Origin: Paenibacillus cellulosilyticus
Lineage (GTDB): Bacteria > Bacillota > Bacilli > Paenibacillales > Paenibacillaceae
Direction: 5' to 3'
Assembly (NCBI RefSeq): GCF_003182255.1
Contig: NZ_QGTQ01000010.1
Location: forward strand, 62,001-126,000
DNA: 64,000 nt
In this document: positions 41,678 through 50,410 of the stretch, piece by piece
How positions within the stretch are numbered: the stretch's first letter is position 1
Layout: every line of letters starts with the position of its first letter
Notes under the pieces: model-generated
The model's input: the letters and a program-made list of their open reading frames with translations, nothing else
Database searches by the model: none
Told to the model about the DNA's origin: nothing
Made by a program: the position numbers and the translations under genes

Positions 41678-42811
41678 ATGGAGAAACGGATGAAGAATGA
41701 ACAAAGTGCGCTGCATGATGTGAACACAACCATCCGCACAATAAAGCGAATATCGACCCTAATTGGTCTACTCACCTCCCCCTATGTATTGATTGCGATT
41801 GTCATTGCTGCAATTGGTGGGCTCTTGCTTATCGTAAGCTTTCTTCCGTTTCTAATCTTCGCTGATCCGGACAATCTGAGGACAGAGTATTCATCGGGAG
41901 TTGGCTATTATGCGACTCAACTGGATAGTGACGGAACGCTATACCAATGGCCGGTGCCGTCAATCGCAACGATATCTTCTTATTTCGGTGAACGGGATAT
42001 TGGAGAAGGGACAGAATCGCATGGCGGGATTGATATTGCAGACGGAGCAGCGAACACGGAGAACCAGCCGATCTACGCCATGGCAGCAGGAACGGTCATT
42101 GTCGCGGGGGCAGCCAGTGGGTTTGGTCAGGCCATCTATATCGATCATGGTGAAGGACTCATCACCAAATACGGTCATTTGAGCACGGTCATGGACGTAT
42201 CAGTAGGTGATCAGGTACTGAAAGGGCAGCGTATCGGATTTATCGGCGCTGGGAAGGTGGGCCGCTCGACGGGGCCTCACTTGCATTTTCAAGTCGAATT
42301 AGATGGTCGAAAAGTGAATCCGCTCATCTATGTATCGCCCCCTGTCATGGGTAATGTGCCTATAGCCTTTACGTACCACCCTCTTAATTTAGATGCCATG
42401 ATCACCTTTCTGAAAGCAAGGAACTCTGCACTGGCAAATGAGCAGATCCTGAGTATGATTGACCGCGCGGGACGGAGTCAGAACATTGATCCGCATTTGC
42501 TGCTTGCCATAACAGGTCAGGAACAATCCTTCGTACCGGCTAATCACCCGCATGCGAGCGAGATTATTCGTAATCCATGGAATGTGTTTGGCTGTTGGTG
42601 CAGCGGAAAAGGTGCCACGCTGCAGACAGAGGAAGCGGCTGCCATTGCGGCCAAGACGATTGTTAAACTCTCGCAAGGACTCCCGGCAGGTCGAGATCCT
42701 GTGCAATGGTTAGTCGCACGCGACAATCCAAGTGGCTATTACGCTTCGGATACCGGCTGGTGGATTGGAGTGTCGAAGTTTTTTAAAGCATTACTTGAAG
42801 CAGAGGAGTGA
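41678..42811 (+). CDS. Cell-wall hydrolase: M23 peptidase plus lysozyme-like domain
   Basis: The 377-residue protein has one membrane anchor near residue 40 (LTSPYVLIAIVIAAIGGLLLIVS). An M23 LytM domain follows (SHGGIDIADGA, YGHLSTVMDVSVGDQVLKGQ, GPHLHFQVELDG), with the zinc ligands H, D, H-x-H in place. The C-terminal part (LSMIDRAGRSQNIDPHLLLAITGQEQSF) resembles a lysozyme or transglycosylase fold, its E being the likely acid. Gram-positive conjugation systems use such VirB1-type enzymes to open the wall. It follows virB4 without a gap. Confidence 0.85.
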   Translation: MEKRMKNEQSALHDVNTTIRTIKRISTLIGLLTSPYVLIAIVIAAIGGLLLIVSFLPFLIFADPDNLRTEYSSGVGYYATQLDSDGTLYQWPVPSIATISSYFGERDIGEGTESHGGIDIADGAANTENQPIYAMAAGTVIVAGAASGFGQAIYIDHGEGLITKYGHLSTVMDVSVGDQVLKGQRIGFIGAGKVGRSTGPHLHFQVELDGRKVNPLIYVSPPVMGNVPIAFTYHPLNLDAMITFLKARNSALANEQILSMIDRAGRSQNIDPHLLLAITGQEQSFVPANHPHASEIIRNPWNVFGCWCSGKGATLQTEEAAAIAAKTIVKLSQGLPAGRDPVQWLVARDNPSGYYASDTGWWIGVSKFFKALLEAEE

Positions 42812-42818
42812 TAGACGA

Positions 42819-43070
42819 ATGAACACTTTGGTTGTATTGATCGGACTGGCGCTTGTGGTCATGCATCGTTTTGCCGACCGTATTACAATTCCCCGGTGGG
42901 TCTGGCCTTCGGTGGGCTTATTTCTGCTGTTTATGTTAATCCAGAATGCGCCGAGTGCATTTCAAACCATTGGGCAACAGGGCCGTGCCTGGTGGCCGGT
43001 CGTGCAAGATTTAGCAACGGACATGCTCGATGGACTGCGGAATTTGGTCAAACAAGCACAGGAAACGTAA
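42819..43070 (+). CDS. Small membrane protein of operon A
   Basis: The 83 residues have two hydrophobic segments (LVVLIGLALVVMH and WPSVGLFLLFMLI). There is no known family. AGAGGAGTG lies before ATG 42819. Confidence 0.55.
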   Translation: MNTLVVLIGLALVVMHRFADRITIPRWVWPSVGLFLLFMLIQNAPSAFQTIGQQGRAWWPVVQDLATDMLDGLRNLVKQAQET

Positions 43071-43086
43071 GGGGGGTCATTTGTTC

Positions 43087-43473
43087 ATGCTAATCAATAG
43101 GATGAAACCACACATGTTCACCATCATTGACACCTTGGTTTACCTCATATACATTCTCTTGTCTTTATATTTATCCGTTCCTGGACTCCACATTGTACTC
43201 CATCGAACAGAGCAAGTACCTGAACAACATGGGCTTTATTCCGCACTGACACTGCTTATTATCATCGTCATCGGTCTTACGATTACAATAGGTCTAGTAT
43301 CCAAGATCGATATTAAGCAGTTCGTTTCGCTGTTTCTTATGTTGATCGTCATGTTACCGATCAGTGCGCTAGGCTTAGCGGGATACGGTGACTATTATTA
43401 TGGGTTTATGATCGTATTTCCTATTCTGCTCTTAATAAGCAGGTATTTGCGGCGTCTTACCGGCCTGTACTAA
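43087..43473 (+). CDS. Polytopic membrane protein of operon A
   Basis: The 128-residue protein has about four membrane helices and little else. AAGGGGGG lies 10 bases before ATG 43087. Function is unknown; its position between the wall hydrolase and the FtsK-like gene suggests a channel accessory. Confidence 0.55.
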   Translation: MLINRMKPHMFTIIDTLVYLIYILLSLYLSVPGLHIVLHRTEQVPEQHGLYSALTLLIIIVIGLTITIGLVSKIDIKQFVSLFLMLIVMLPISALGLAGYGDYYYGFMIVFPILLLISRYLRRLTGLY

Positions 43474-43486
43474 GGAGGCGGCTTCC

Positions 43487-45589
43487 ATGATCGAGGTGAA
43501 GATGACGGACAAGCCCAAAGAGAGCTTCTATCAGTATGTGACACGAATCACCGGTATTGCTGCTGCATGTTGCTTAGCGATTCAGATGCTGGATGGCGTC
43601 CCGCCGACAATTGAACAGCTGGCACACAAGACGCTGCCTATTGCCGTCATGGTGTGGCTGCTGTTTTGCGCGGTTCCGTTCGCTGCCCATAAAAGCTGGC
43701 TTCATCGCCACAAGGTCGGTGATGCCATTAAACGCTGCTTAACACGAAAGGCGTCAGCTTCCCCGCTAAGCGGAGTTGCTCATATACCAGCTGCAGATAC
43801 GTATCAGCCGGAGTTAGCCAAGACGTTCAAGAGTGAACCAGCGAGGCCGTTGCTATCAGGGGCATTACCGGCTCCTTTTGATCGATTGCCAGTCAATCCG
43901 AATCCAGTGCCCCCATCTGTGTTACTTCCCGATCAGGCTGCGCAGCTCATTAGTGATGCGCTGCAGCTCGTTGGGTTCACGGTTGAGGGGGAGCTGGAGG
44001 TGCTCAGCATCGAGTCAGGTCCGACGCTTCAAACCGTATCGTTTCGACTGCCTTCGAAAGTGCAGCTTAGCTCGCTTGTGCGCAAAAAGGATGACATCGC
44101 CAATCACTTAGGCTTTCACGACGGGTTTGATATCTCCTCAGCACCGCTCCACCGCAGCGCGGCGGCTTTCGTCATGCCGCATCGGGAGCGTGCTTTTGTT
44201 TACATGCGGGACTTGGCTCATGATTTGATTCAACTGTCAGACCAGGCGGAGTTGCCTATTATTCTGGGGAAAGATGCCCTCGGGTCGCCGGTCGTTTTTG
44301 ATTTGGTCAAAATGCCGCATTTGTTGGTCGCTGGGGCAACGGGGTCAGGGAAATCGGTTTCGATAAACACGATTCTGAATTCACTGCTGTCCTGCCGCTC
44401 GCCAGAGCAATTGAAGCTGCTGCTGATTGACCCTAAACAGGTAGAGCTTTTGGTATATAAGGGATTTCCACACCTTCTCACTCCGCCTATTACCGATATG
44501 CGGCGGGCAGTTATGAGTCTGCATAAAGTAATCGTTGAGATGGAGAAGAGATACGAGCGTTTTTCTGCGGTTGGTGTCCGAAATCTGGCGGCCTATAACC
44601 AAACGCAGAAGCAGCCACTCCCCTATGTGGTGGTGGTTGTCGATGAATACGCGGATCTTATGCTCGTACATGGTGCTGAAGTGGAAGAGGCGATTCAGCG
44701 GATCGCGCAGATGGCCCGTGCGGCCGGCATTCATTTGATCCTCGGCACACAGCGGCCGAGTGTGGATGTGGTCACAGGGATCATCAAAGCGAATTTGCCT
44801 TCGCGAATAACGTTCCGCCTTGAAAGTGCTCATGACTATAAGACAGTACTAGATGGTGGATCACCTCAACTGCTTGGATTTGGTGATGGGATTTGCCGCA
44901 TGAATGGCAAGCCACAAATTCGATTCCAATCTGCAGCGACAAGTGCGAATGATCTTGAAGCAACGGCTCTTATCAATGACCTTCGATCCTATTGGCTGAA
45001 GGAAGATATCGGAAGCGCAGTTCCTGAGGTTTGGGATCTGGAGGAGGGGATGGTCGATTCTGAAGATCCATTGACCGATGAGGAGATTGAAGAGGAGCGT
45101 ATTAACAAGCCGACTGTAGAGCAAGATCATTACGCAATCGTCATTGATCTTGCTCGGGAGTTTGGCGGCATTAATATATCTCTTGTCCAGCAGAAATTGC
45201 GGATCGGGTATATGGAAGCCTCCAACCTCGTTAACCGGCTAGTGGAGGAGCGGATTGTAGGGGAGTTCAACAGCGAGAAAGGGAAGCGGATGCTCCTCGT
45301 CGCATCTTCTTTCGCCAAGGCTGCTGAGCAAGAGCAAGAGGAGTGGCTGAAACGGATGAAGCAATATATGTGCCGAACACGATCCACGCGATCGTCAGAA
45401 CTGCGTGACGTGCTCGGGATCCGGAAAGAGAAGATTCTTCAGCTCATGACCTTGCTTGTGCAAGAGGGGTTCTTGCATGCGCCAACCAGTACAAAAGGTG
45501 GTTATGTAATTGCATGGTCTGATGAAGAGATAGCTCAATACCTCGATGACGAGCTATCGGCGGAAGAAGATGAGGTTGAAGCAGAATAG
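43487..45589 (+). CDS. FtsK/SpoIIIE-type DNA translocase
   Basis: The 700-residue protein has two N-terminal membrane segments (AAACCLAIQML, VMVWLLFCAVPFAA). The FtsK motor core follows: LVAGATGSGKSVSINTILNSLL (Walker A near 285), VVVVDEYADLM (Walker B), LGTQRPSVDVVTG and LGFGDGICRMNG. A gamma-like winged helix follows (INISLVQQKLRIGYMEASNLVNRLVEE), and a second helical wing may end the protein. SpoIIIE pumps double-stranded DNA; TraB of Streptomyces plasmids uses this fold for conjugation. A coupling or DNA-pump role here is inferred. TAAGGAGG precedes the ATG. Confidence 0.85.
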   Translation: MIEVKMTDKPKESFYQYVTRITGIAAACCLAIQMLDGVPPTIEQLAHKTLPIAVMVWLLFCAVPFAAHKSWLHRHKVGDAIKRCLTRKASASPLSGVAHIPAADTYQPELAKTFKSEPARPLLSGALPAPFDRLPVNPNPVPPSVLLPDQAAQLISDALQLVGFTVEGELEVLSIESGPTLQTVSFRLPSKVQLSSLVRKKDDIANHLGFHDGFDISSAPLHRSAAAFVMPHRERAFVYMRDLAHDLIQLSDQAELPIILGKDALGSPVVFDLVKMPHLLVAGATGSGKSVSINTILNSLLSCRSPEQLKLLLIDPKQVELLVYKGFPHLLTPPITDMRRAVMSLHKVIVEMEKRYERFSAVGVRNLAAYNQTQKQPLPYVVVVVDEYADLMLVHGAEVEEAIQRIAQMARAAGIHLILGTQRPSVDVVTGIIKANLPSRITFRLESAHDYKTVLDGGSPQLLGFGDGICRMNGKPQIRFQSAATSANDLEATALINDLRSYWLKEDIGSAVPEVWDLEEGMVDSEDPLTDEEIEEERINKPTVEQDHYAIVIDLAREFGGINISLVQQKLRIGYMEASNLVNRLVEERIVGEFNSEKGKRMLLVASSFAKAAEQEQEEWLKRMKQYMCRTRSTRSSELRDVLGIRKEKILQLMTLLVQEGFLHAPTSTKGGYVIAWSDEEIAQYLDDELSAEEDEVEAE

Positions 45590-45593
45590 ATTA

Positions 45594-45734
45594 TTCTGGT
45601 TCCCCGTTCTAGTTCCCATTTCTGGTTCCCGGGATTTTAATAGGTAATCAATCGAAGGAAAGCCCGAAATGACGGGCTTTTTTTGGTTCCCTAAATAGCG
45701 GACCAGAAGTGGGAACCAGAAACGGGAACTAGAA
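45594..45734. repeat. Cluster of 11-base repeats on a 13-base period, both orientations
   Basis: TTCT(G/A)GTTCCC occurs on the plus strand at 45594, 45607 and 45620, exactly 13 bases apart, plus a one-mismatch copy at 45681. On the minus strand it occurs at 45711-45721 and 45724-45734, again 13 apart, with a degenerate copy at 45698-45708. The array lies directly after the FtsK-like gene. It may be a binding site for that protein's winged helix, a transfer origin, or a regulator site. Confidence 0.75.
45658..45689 (+). terminator. Terminator of operon A
   Basis: AAGCCCG and CGGGCTT pair over AAATGA and are followed by six more T residues. It sits at the centre of the repeat cluster. Confidence 0.85.
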
Positions 45735-45751
45735 ATATAGAGGTGAAATAG

Positions 45752-46225
45752 TTGCTGCTGCATAATCGATCCGGTGAGAAATACCATGTTGATTTTCTGA
45801 AGTTAACGCCAGAGGATGTTAAAAGCCTGATGCAAGGGTGGGATAGAACATTTAATTGGAACGTATACTTTAAGTCCCGAAGCATCGAGGTGTACAAGAT
45901 GTGTATACCTGGACAAGTGGATATACAAGGTGCCATTGCATTGGAAGACAGGGGCGATCATGTTTTTGTTCATTTGATTGAGAGCGCGCCACAGAATCGC
46001 TATGATAAGACTTTTGAGTATGTTGGGGAACATCTGATAGCTTATGCTTGCTTACGCAGCGTACAGCTTGGCTATGACGGATTCATTGCACTCGATACGA
46101 AGACGAGGATTGGCTCCTATTATGAAACAACATTTGGTGCCAGGCGACTAGGTAATAGTAATCGTATGATCCTGAACGATGTTGCTGGCCATACGCTCAT
46201 TAACGTATACTTGAAACAGAGGTGA
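45752..46225 (+). CDS. GNAT-like acetyltransferase
   Basis: The 157 residues have the order of a GNAT fold: IQGAIALEDRGDHVFVHLIESAPQNR, then a helix EHLIAYACLRSVQLGYDGFIALD, then IGSYYETTFGARRLGNSNRMIL. Similar proteins are found beside mobile-element genes. The substrate is unknown. TTG 45752 follows AGAGGTG. Confidence 0.65.
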   Translation: MLLHNRSGEKYHVDFLKLTPEDVKSLMQGWDRTFNWNVYFKSRSIEVYKMCIPGQVDIQGAIALEDRGDHVFVHLIESAPQNRYDKTFEYVGEHLIAYACLRSVQLGYDGFIALDTKTRIGSYYETTFGARRLGNSNRMILNDVAGHTLINVYLKQR

Positions 46226-46229
46226 TGAC

Positions 46230-46394
46230 ATGAAGCAACAATCGAGTCTGGATGATGCAGCACGTCGACTTACAAACGGACATTATGTTGAGCAAACGAT
46301 GCCGGGTATAGACACTTCGGATGTGAGTGAGTATCTTCGTCGTCATAAAGAACAATTGAAGCCTGAACAATCAATGAAAAAGAACCCCAAGTAA
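46230..46394 (+). CDS. Small hypothetical protein
   Basis: A 54-residue hydrophilic peptide (MKQQSSLDDAARRLTNGHYV, DTSDVSEYLRRHKEQLKPEQ). AGAGGTGATGAC precedes the ATG, 4 bases after the GNAT gene. Its stop is inside the following terminator stem. The family is unknown. Confidence 0.55.
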   Translation: MKQQSSLDDAARRLTNGHYVEQTMPGIDTSDVSEYLRRHKEQLKPEQSMKKNPK

Positions 46395-46420
46395 GTAAAG
46401 TCGGGTTCTTTTTCATTTGA
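46373..46420 (+). terminator. Terminator after the small hypothetical gene
   Basis: A perfect 15-base stem, AATGAAAAAGAACCC with its complement, over a 15-base loop; the T-run lies within the 3' arm. Confidence 0.75.
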
Positions 46421-46444
46421 TCGTAATTAATGCAAGTTAAAATC

Positions 46445-46499
46445 ATCATACTTTTTCATACTTTTTAAGCACGTCGCGTTAATAAAAATGAGTTATTCT
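46445..46499 (+). promoter_or_regulatory. Shared control motif and TATTCT box of operon B
   Basis: ATCATACTTTTTCATACTTT begins a 33-base motif (46445-46477) ending AAGCACGTCGC. TATTCT lies at 46494-46499. Sequence and spacing match the operon A leader at 32071-32125, implying the same regulator turns on both. Confidence 0.65.
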
Positions 46500-46526
46500 T
46501 ATATCATGAATAGAGAAGCACAACAC

Positions 46527-46557
46527 AAAGCCGCTCCGGTACTAACGGGGCGGCTTT
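46527..46557 (+). terminator. Leader hairpin before operon B
   Basis: AAAGCCGCTCCG pairs with CGGGGCGGCTTT (one T-G pair) over GTACTAA. The 3' side reads TTTGTCATTT rather than a pure T-run, so it is a terminator or a transcript stabiliser. Its place between control motif and gene matches operon A. Confidence 0.6.
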
Positions 46558-46673
46558 GTCATTTGAAAGAGGTGAAAATGAAATGCGGGGACGATTACCG
46601 AATCCAAGAGCGCGTCCAGGGTGCTGGCTGTTTTGTGCAGAGCGTTCACTTGTACGAAGGGAGGTTGATTGCC

Positions 46674-47081
46674 GTGCAGGATATATCGCTAAAAGAAGCG
46701 GCGGACGCGCTTCAGATGTCAGTCAGCACACTTCGACGCTGGTGTGATCAGCTAGAGGCTGCCGGCTATTCATTTGAACAGTCTGTAGGCGGTCGGAGGA
46801 GATTGCAGGCAGGCGATATTGGCAAGCTGAAGGAGCTTCAGTTACTTCAAGATAAAGATAAGGTCCCACTGGAAGAGGCCTGTGAAATGCTTGTCATAAG
46901 AGCAGTCCCTAATGAGACCGTCATTGATGTTTCGGCGTTCGAACAAGCGCTGCTATTGTTTCCTAAGACGCTCTATTGGGACGGCCGGGAAGCAGCGTAT
47001 GCGAGTCTCTTAAAGGAATGGGAGCAATTGAAAAAACGACTTGGTCAAACAGAGTCGTTATTGGAGGTACAACAGAGATGA
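46674..47081 (+). CDS. MerR-like helix-turn-helix protein
   Basis: The 135 residues start with a winged helix-turn-helix like MerR/excisionase folds (ISLKEAADALQMSVSTLRRWCDQLEAAGYSFEQSVGGRRRL), then a helical tail (LLKEWEQLKKRLGQTESLLE). GTG 46674 is preferred because GGGAGGT lies 8 bases before it; the frame is open to 46488, through the leader hairpin. It is the first gene of operon B and overlaps cpaB (ATGA). It may regulate the pilus genes. Confidence 0.65.
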   Translation: MQDISLKEAADALQMSVSTLRRWCDQLEAAGYSFEQSVGGRRRLQAGDIGKLKELQLLQDKDKVPLEEACEMLVIRAVPNETVIDVSAFEQALLLFPKTLYWDGREAAYASLLKEWEQLKKRLGQTESLLEVQQR

Positions 47082-47785
47082 AGTGGAAGGGTAGTAATAG
47101 TTTGAACAAGGCGAATCGAATCATGGTCTATGTATTCTTTATGACATTCGCGGTGGTTTGTTTGTACATGCTTGACACACGTTGGACGAAACAACTGGAT
47201 TCTACGTATGTCGTTATCGCGAATCGGCAAATACTGCCGCATGAAGAGATTCAAGAAGCGGATGTATCACTCGTGCGATTGAAAAAGGATTATGCCATTA
47301 CGGGTGCCATACAAGACCCGTACGAGGTTGTTGGACAAGAGGCGTTGCAGCTGATTGAAGCCGGTGACCAGCTGACGCTTAATCGGGTAGATAAGATGGC
47401 TTTGCTTGGAACGCCGGGATCAACAGTCGTTGAAGTGCCGCAAGAATGGCTACTGTCGGTCCCCGGTAGTTTGCGGCGATTAGATCAAGTGACCATTTAT
47501 GCTGTTCCAGCAAAGGATGCGAGCAAGGTAGATCCGGAGACGGGAAATGGAGTGGCACTTCCAGCCTCTGCAAAGAAGGTGCTTGAGGATATTGTGGTTG
47601 CTTACTACAAGGACTCGGGTTCGAAAGAAGTCCAGAATGCGCAAGAAAATGGAAATCCGAATGTCCGGTCAATGGCTACAGTGCGAGGACAGAAATTAGA
47701 GCTCGAATTAACAGAAGATCAACTCGCGCAGCTCTCAAGTTTAATCAGTGCCAACTATCAACTTATTGTGGGGTACAGAACATGA
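47078..47785 (+). CDS. cpaB: Tad pilus protein CpaB/RcpC-like
   Basis: The 235-residue protein has one N-terminal membrane helix (IMVYVFFMTFAVVCLYML). A SAF-like domain follows (YVVIANRQILPHEEIQEADVSLVRLKKDY, ALQLIEAGDQLTLNRVDK), then a second beta part (QVTIYAVPAKDASKVD). CpaB proteins bear SAF domains and take part in Tad pilus assembly at the envelope. ATG 47078 has GGAGGT at 9 bases. Confidence 0.75.
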   Translation: MKWKGSNSLNKANRIMVYVFFMTFAVVCLYMLDTRWTKQLDSTYVVIANRQILPHEEIQEADVSLVRLKKDYAITGAIQDPYEVVGQEALQLIEAGDQLTLNRVDKMALLGTPGSTVVEVPQEWLLSVPGSLRRLDQVTIYAVPAKDASKVDPETGNGVALPASAKKVLEDIVVAYYKDSGSKEVQNAQENGNPNVRSMATVRGQKLELELTEDQLAQLSSLISANYQLIVGYRT

Positions 47786-48939
47786 ACATTGTATTAGTTG
47801 GCCGTGATGAAGAGCTCATTCGGTGTTTGAATCAAATACCGGCAGCAAGAGATATCGCCGTACTGGATATCGCGCTGCTGCAATCTGCTCAACTGCCATT
47901 AAGCCATGCCGACCTTATTCTACTGTCGGATCGTGAAGTACCACTGTATCAGGTGGAGGACGTTAGGAAGATCGTCGGCCCGGAGAAGAAACTAGCGTAC
48001 CTGCTTAGCTACCAGGCAGACAGCGGGCCAGTGTCTGAGGCTGTCATCATCTGTGAGCGCTATGGGGTTGATTTATTGCCGCCTAAGCGAACGGTGGAGC
48101 AGATTATCGATGAGATTGAACGGCGCTATATCGGAAGTAAGGCCGGGACATCTGGCGGGAAAGTGATTACAATCGTCGGCGCACTCGCACAGTCCGGAGT
48201 CACTTCTACGGCGCTATCGCTTGCTGACCTATGCGCCAAGCATGCGCGGGTAGCTGTATTAGGGTTTAATGCTTCCAATCCTGGGCTGCTCGTTCCGTAT
48301 AATGGTGCAATGCTCAATCAGCTCTATACCCAAATTCAAGAATCACGCGTGCTGAAGCCCGCTGATCTTGCTGCAGCTATGCAGCCGGTCGGTGGGTTTC
48401 ATTATTTGGCGGGGAATGCGGACCTCGCCAAGAAATATCGGTACAAGACGGAGGCAGCACACCATATCATACAGTGCGCTAGGCAGGAATTTGATTTCGT
48501 CATTATTGATGCCGGGGCGAGTCCAGATAACAATTTGTGCTTGCAGGCCATTCTTCATGCTGACATTCGCATCTTGCTATCTACGCAGCAGCCTGCCGCA
48601 TTATCCATGTGGAAGCAGTACAAGGAGCTGTTACAGCTGTTTTATTTGCCGGGGACCAAGCTGCCGGGCTTCTTACTGCTCTTAAACCGATATCGGAGCA
48701 GCTTTGGCGAGGCAGGTATGTTCGCCCGGCAGATGGAGCTTCCCCTCTTAGGTGCCCTGCCTGACTTGAAGAGCGAGGGCTGGCTGTGTGAAGGGGAGCG
48801 AAAGCTTCTAACTACGGTCAACCATTCTGGTTATCAGGAACAAATGAATAAGCTGGCAAAGGAATTGCTCAGAAGGTTTGATTTAACGCTGCGGGAAGAA
48901 GCGGCGAGAAAGGGTTGGTGGATATGGAACCGACAATGA
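47782..48939 (+). CDS. cpaE: Tad pilus localisation ATPase CpaE-like
   Basis: The 385 residues have an N-terminal receiver-like part (HADLILLSDREVPLYQVEDV). A MinD/ParA-type domain follows, with a deviant Walker A (IVGALAQSGVTSTALSLADLCA) and FDFVIIDAGASPDNN. Neighbours cpaB, cpaF, tadB and tadC make CpaE secure. It overlaps both neighbours. As in the 32201 paralogue, the Walker A lysines are missing. Confidence 0.75.
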   Translation: MNIVLVGRDEELIRCLNQIPAARDIAVLDIALLQSAQLPLSHADLILLSDREVPLYQVEDVRKIVGPEKKLAYLLSYQADSGPVSEAVIICERYGVDLLPPKRTVEQIIDEIERRYIGSKAGTSGGKVITIVGALAQSGVTSTALSLADLCAKHARVAVLGFNASNPGLLVPYNGAMLNQLYTQIQESRVLKPADLAAAMQPVGGFHYLAGNADLAKKYRYKTEAAHHIIQCARQEFDFVIIDAGASPDNNLCLQAILHADIRILLSTQQPAALSMWKQYKELLQLFYLPGTKLPGFLLLLNRYRSSFGEAGMFARQMELPLLGALPDLKSEGWLCEGERKLLTTVNHSGYQEQMNKLAKELLRRFDLTLREEAARKGWWIWNRQ

Positions 48940-50405
48940 CAGCCACCTGGCTTGAACGGCCATTTGATGTGTTGGAATATGCCGGTGCGAACCAAGAACA
49001 AGCGGCAGCCTCACCTAAACGGCATACGAATGCGGTAACAGAGACGTTCAAAAAAGCGTGTCAGCATGTGCTTACCTACTTCAAGGACAAAAATGACAAA
49101 CAGAGCGAAAAAGAGACAGATAAGTGGCGGCAGCTGCAGCATGAGGCTGTAGTCGGGAAACCGGAGGCCGTTCGTCTCTTTCAAGGCGAGATCGATGAGG
49201 TTCTTCGTTCAGCGCAGCTCATGGATGTTGATTATCCGAGCTATTACGATTCGGTAGTTGAAGCCGTATTCCAGGAAACATTTGGTCTAGGTCCTATTTC
49301 GACCTGGTGGAAGCATCCCAAATTCGCACAATCACAATCAGCGCGGATTATCGGTACACGGATATTCTTCGATATACCGGGTGAGCCAGCCTTACGTTCC
49401 TTTCGCTTCGAGTCGGTAGAAAAAGTCGAGAACATTATCGATAAGATCAGGATGAAGGATGAGTTTGCCCATATTAACAAATTCAATCCAAAGCTTGAGA
49501 TTGATCTGGAAGACGGAACGCGCGTGCTTATTATGATCCCACCGCGTGTCAAACAGACTACGATTGTATTCCGTAACTATACGATGCGAACGCCGCGTCT
49601 TTCCGATTTCGTCAGAACCGGCAGCATGCCGGTAGAAGCTCTGCCGATTGTTACAGCCATTGGCCGTTCCATGCTGAATGTCGTGCTTGCCGGGAAGGTG
49701 CGATCGGGTAAGTCCACCCTATTAAAGGCGTTGTTTGATGAACGATATCGCCAGGGACAGGTTGCTGTAACGATTGAGCGTGGACACTTTGAGTTGAAGC
49801 TGAGTGAGACGTATCCCGATGCGCAATTGATTGAGATGGTTGTCATGCAGGAGTCGGATTACGACAGTGTGTTTGATTTGGTACTGCGCTCGGATTACAA
49901 CTTCTGTGTGATCGGCGAGTCCAGGAGCGTAGAGATTGAATTGTACTGCAACTCCTGCGAACGCGGAGAAGGCGGTGCAATGACAACGTACCATACAGAG
50001 CAGACCGAAAATATCCCAGGTCAGTTTGCACGGCTTGTTCTGCAGCGATACAAGAATCGCTCTTATATCGAGGAAGTGATACGCGTAGCGAACATCCTTC
50101 ATTATGTATTGGTCATGCGTGAGCTGCCAGGCGGAGCGAAGCAGCTGTTCGGCATTGCAGAGATTCGATTGGACCCACAGACGCTGGCTGTCAGCTCGCA
50201 CTATATTATGCGCTGGGACAATGAGCTTAAGGATTGGACATATAAATATGATGTGTCACCGGCCACTGTGCAGAAAATGAAAGAGCGAGCGCCAGAGGAA
50301 GCGGAAGCGGCGCTCGCCACACTTCAGCGGCTGGAACAAGAAAAGCCAATGCGCGGCTCACATATTGAATATGCATTGAGCAGCCAGATCGCAGGAGGGA
50401 GCTGA
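48924..50405 (+). CDS. tadA: Tad secretion ATPase CpaF/TadA
   Basis: The 493-residue protein is a type II/IV secretion ATPase. It has IIGTRIFFDIPGEPALRSFRF, PRLSDFVRTGSMPVEALPIV, Walker A VLAGKVRSGKSTLLKALF, an Asp-box-like VTIERGHFELKLSETYPDAQ, NFCVIGESRSVEIEL (Walker B) and a His-box TTYHTE. TadA drives assembly and retraction of Tad pili. The usual Walker A G-x-x-G-x-G-K is changed to GKVRSGKS. ATG 48924 lies inside the end of cpaE. Confidence 0.88.
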   Translation: MEPTMTATWLERPFDVLEYAGANQEQAAASPKRHTNAVTETFKKACQHVLTYFKDKNDKQSEKETDKWRQLQHEAVVGKPEAVRLFQGEIDEVLRSAQLMDVDYPSYYDSVVEAVFQETFGLGPISTWWKHPKFAQSQSARIIGTRIFFDIPGEPALRSFRFESVEKVENIIDKIRMKDEFAHINKFNPKLEIDLEDGTRVLIMIPPRVKQTTIVFRNYTMRTPRLSDFVRTGSMPVEALPIVTAIGRSMLNVVLAGKVRSGKSTLLKALFDERYRQGQVAVTIERGHFELKLSETYPDAQLIEMVVMQESDYDSVFDLVLRSDYNFCVIGESRSVEIELYCNSCERGEGGAMTTYHTEQTENIPGQFARLVLQRYKNRSYIEEVIRVANILHYVLVMRELPGGAKQLFGIAEIRLDPQTLAVSSHYIMRWDNELKDWTYKYDVSPATVQKMKERAPEEAEAALATLQRLEQEKPMRGSHIEYALSSQIAGGS

Positions 50406-50410
50406 ACCAA

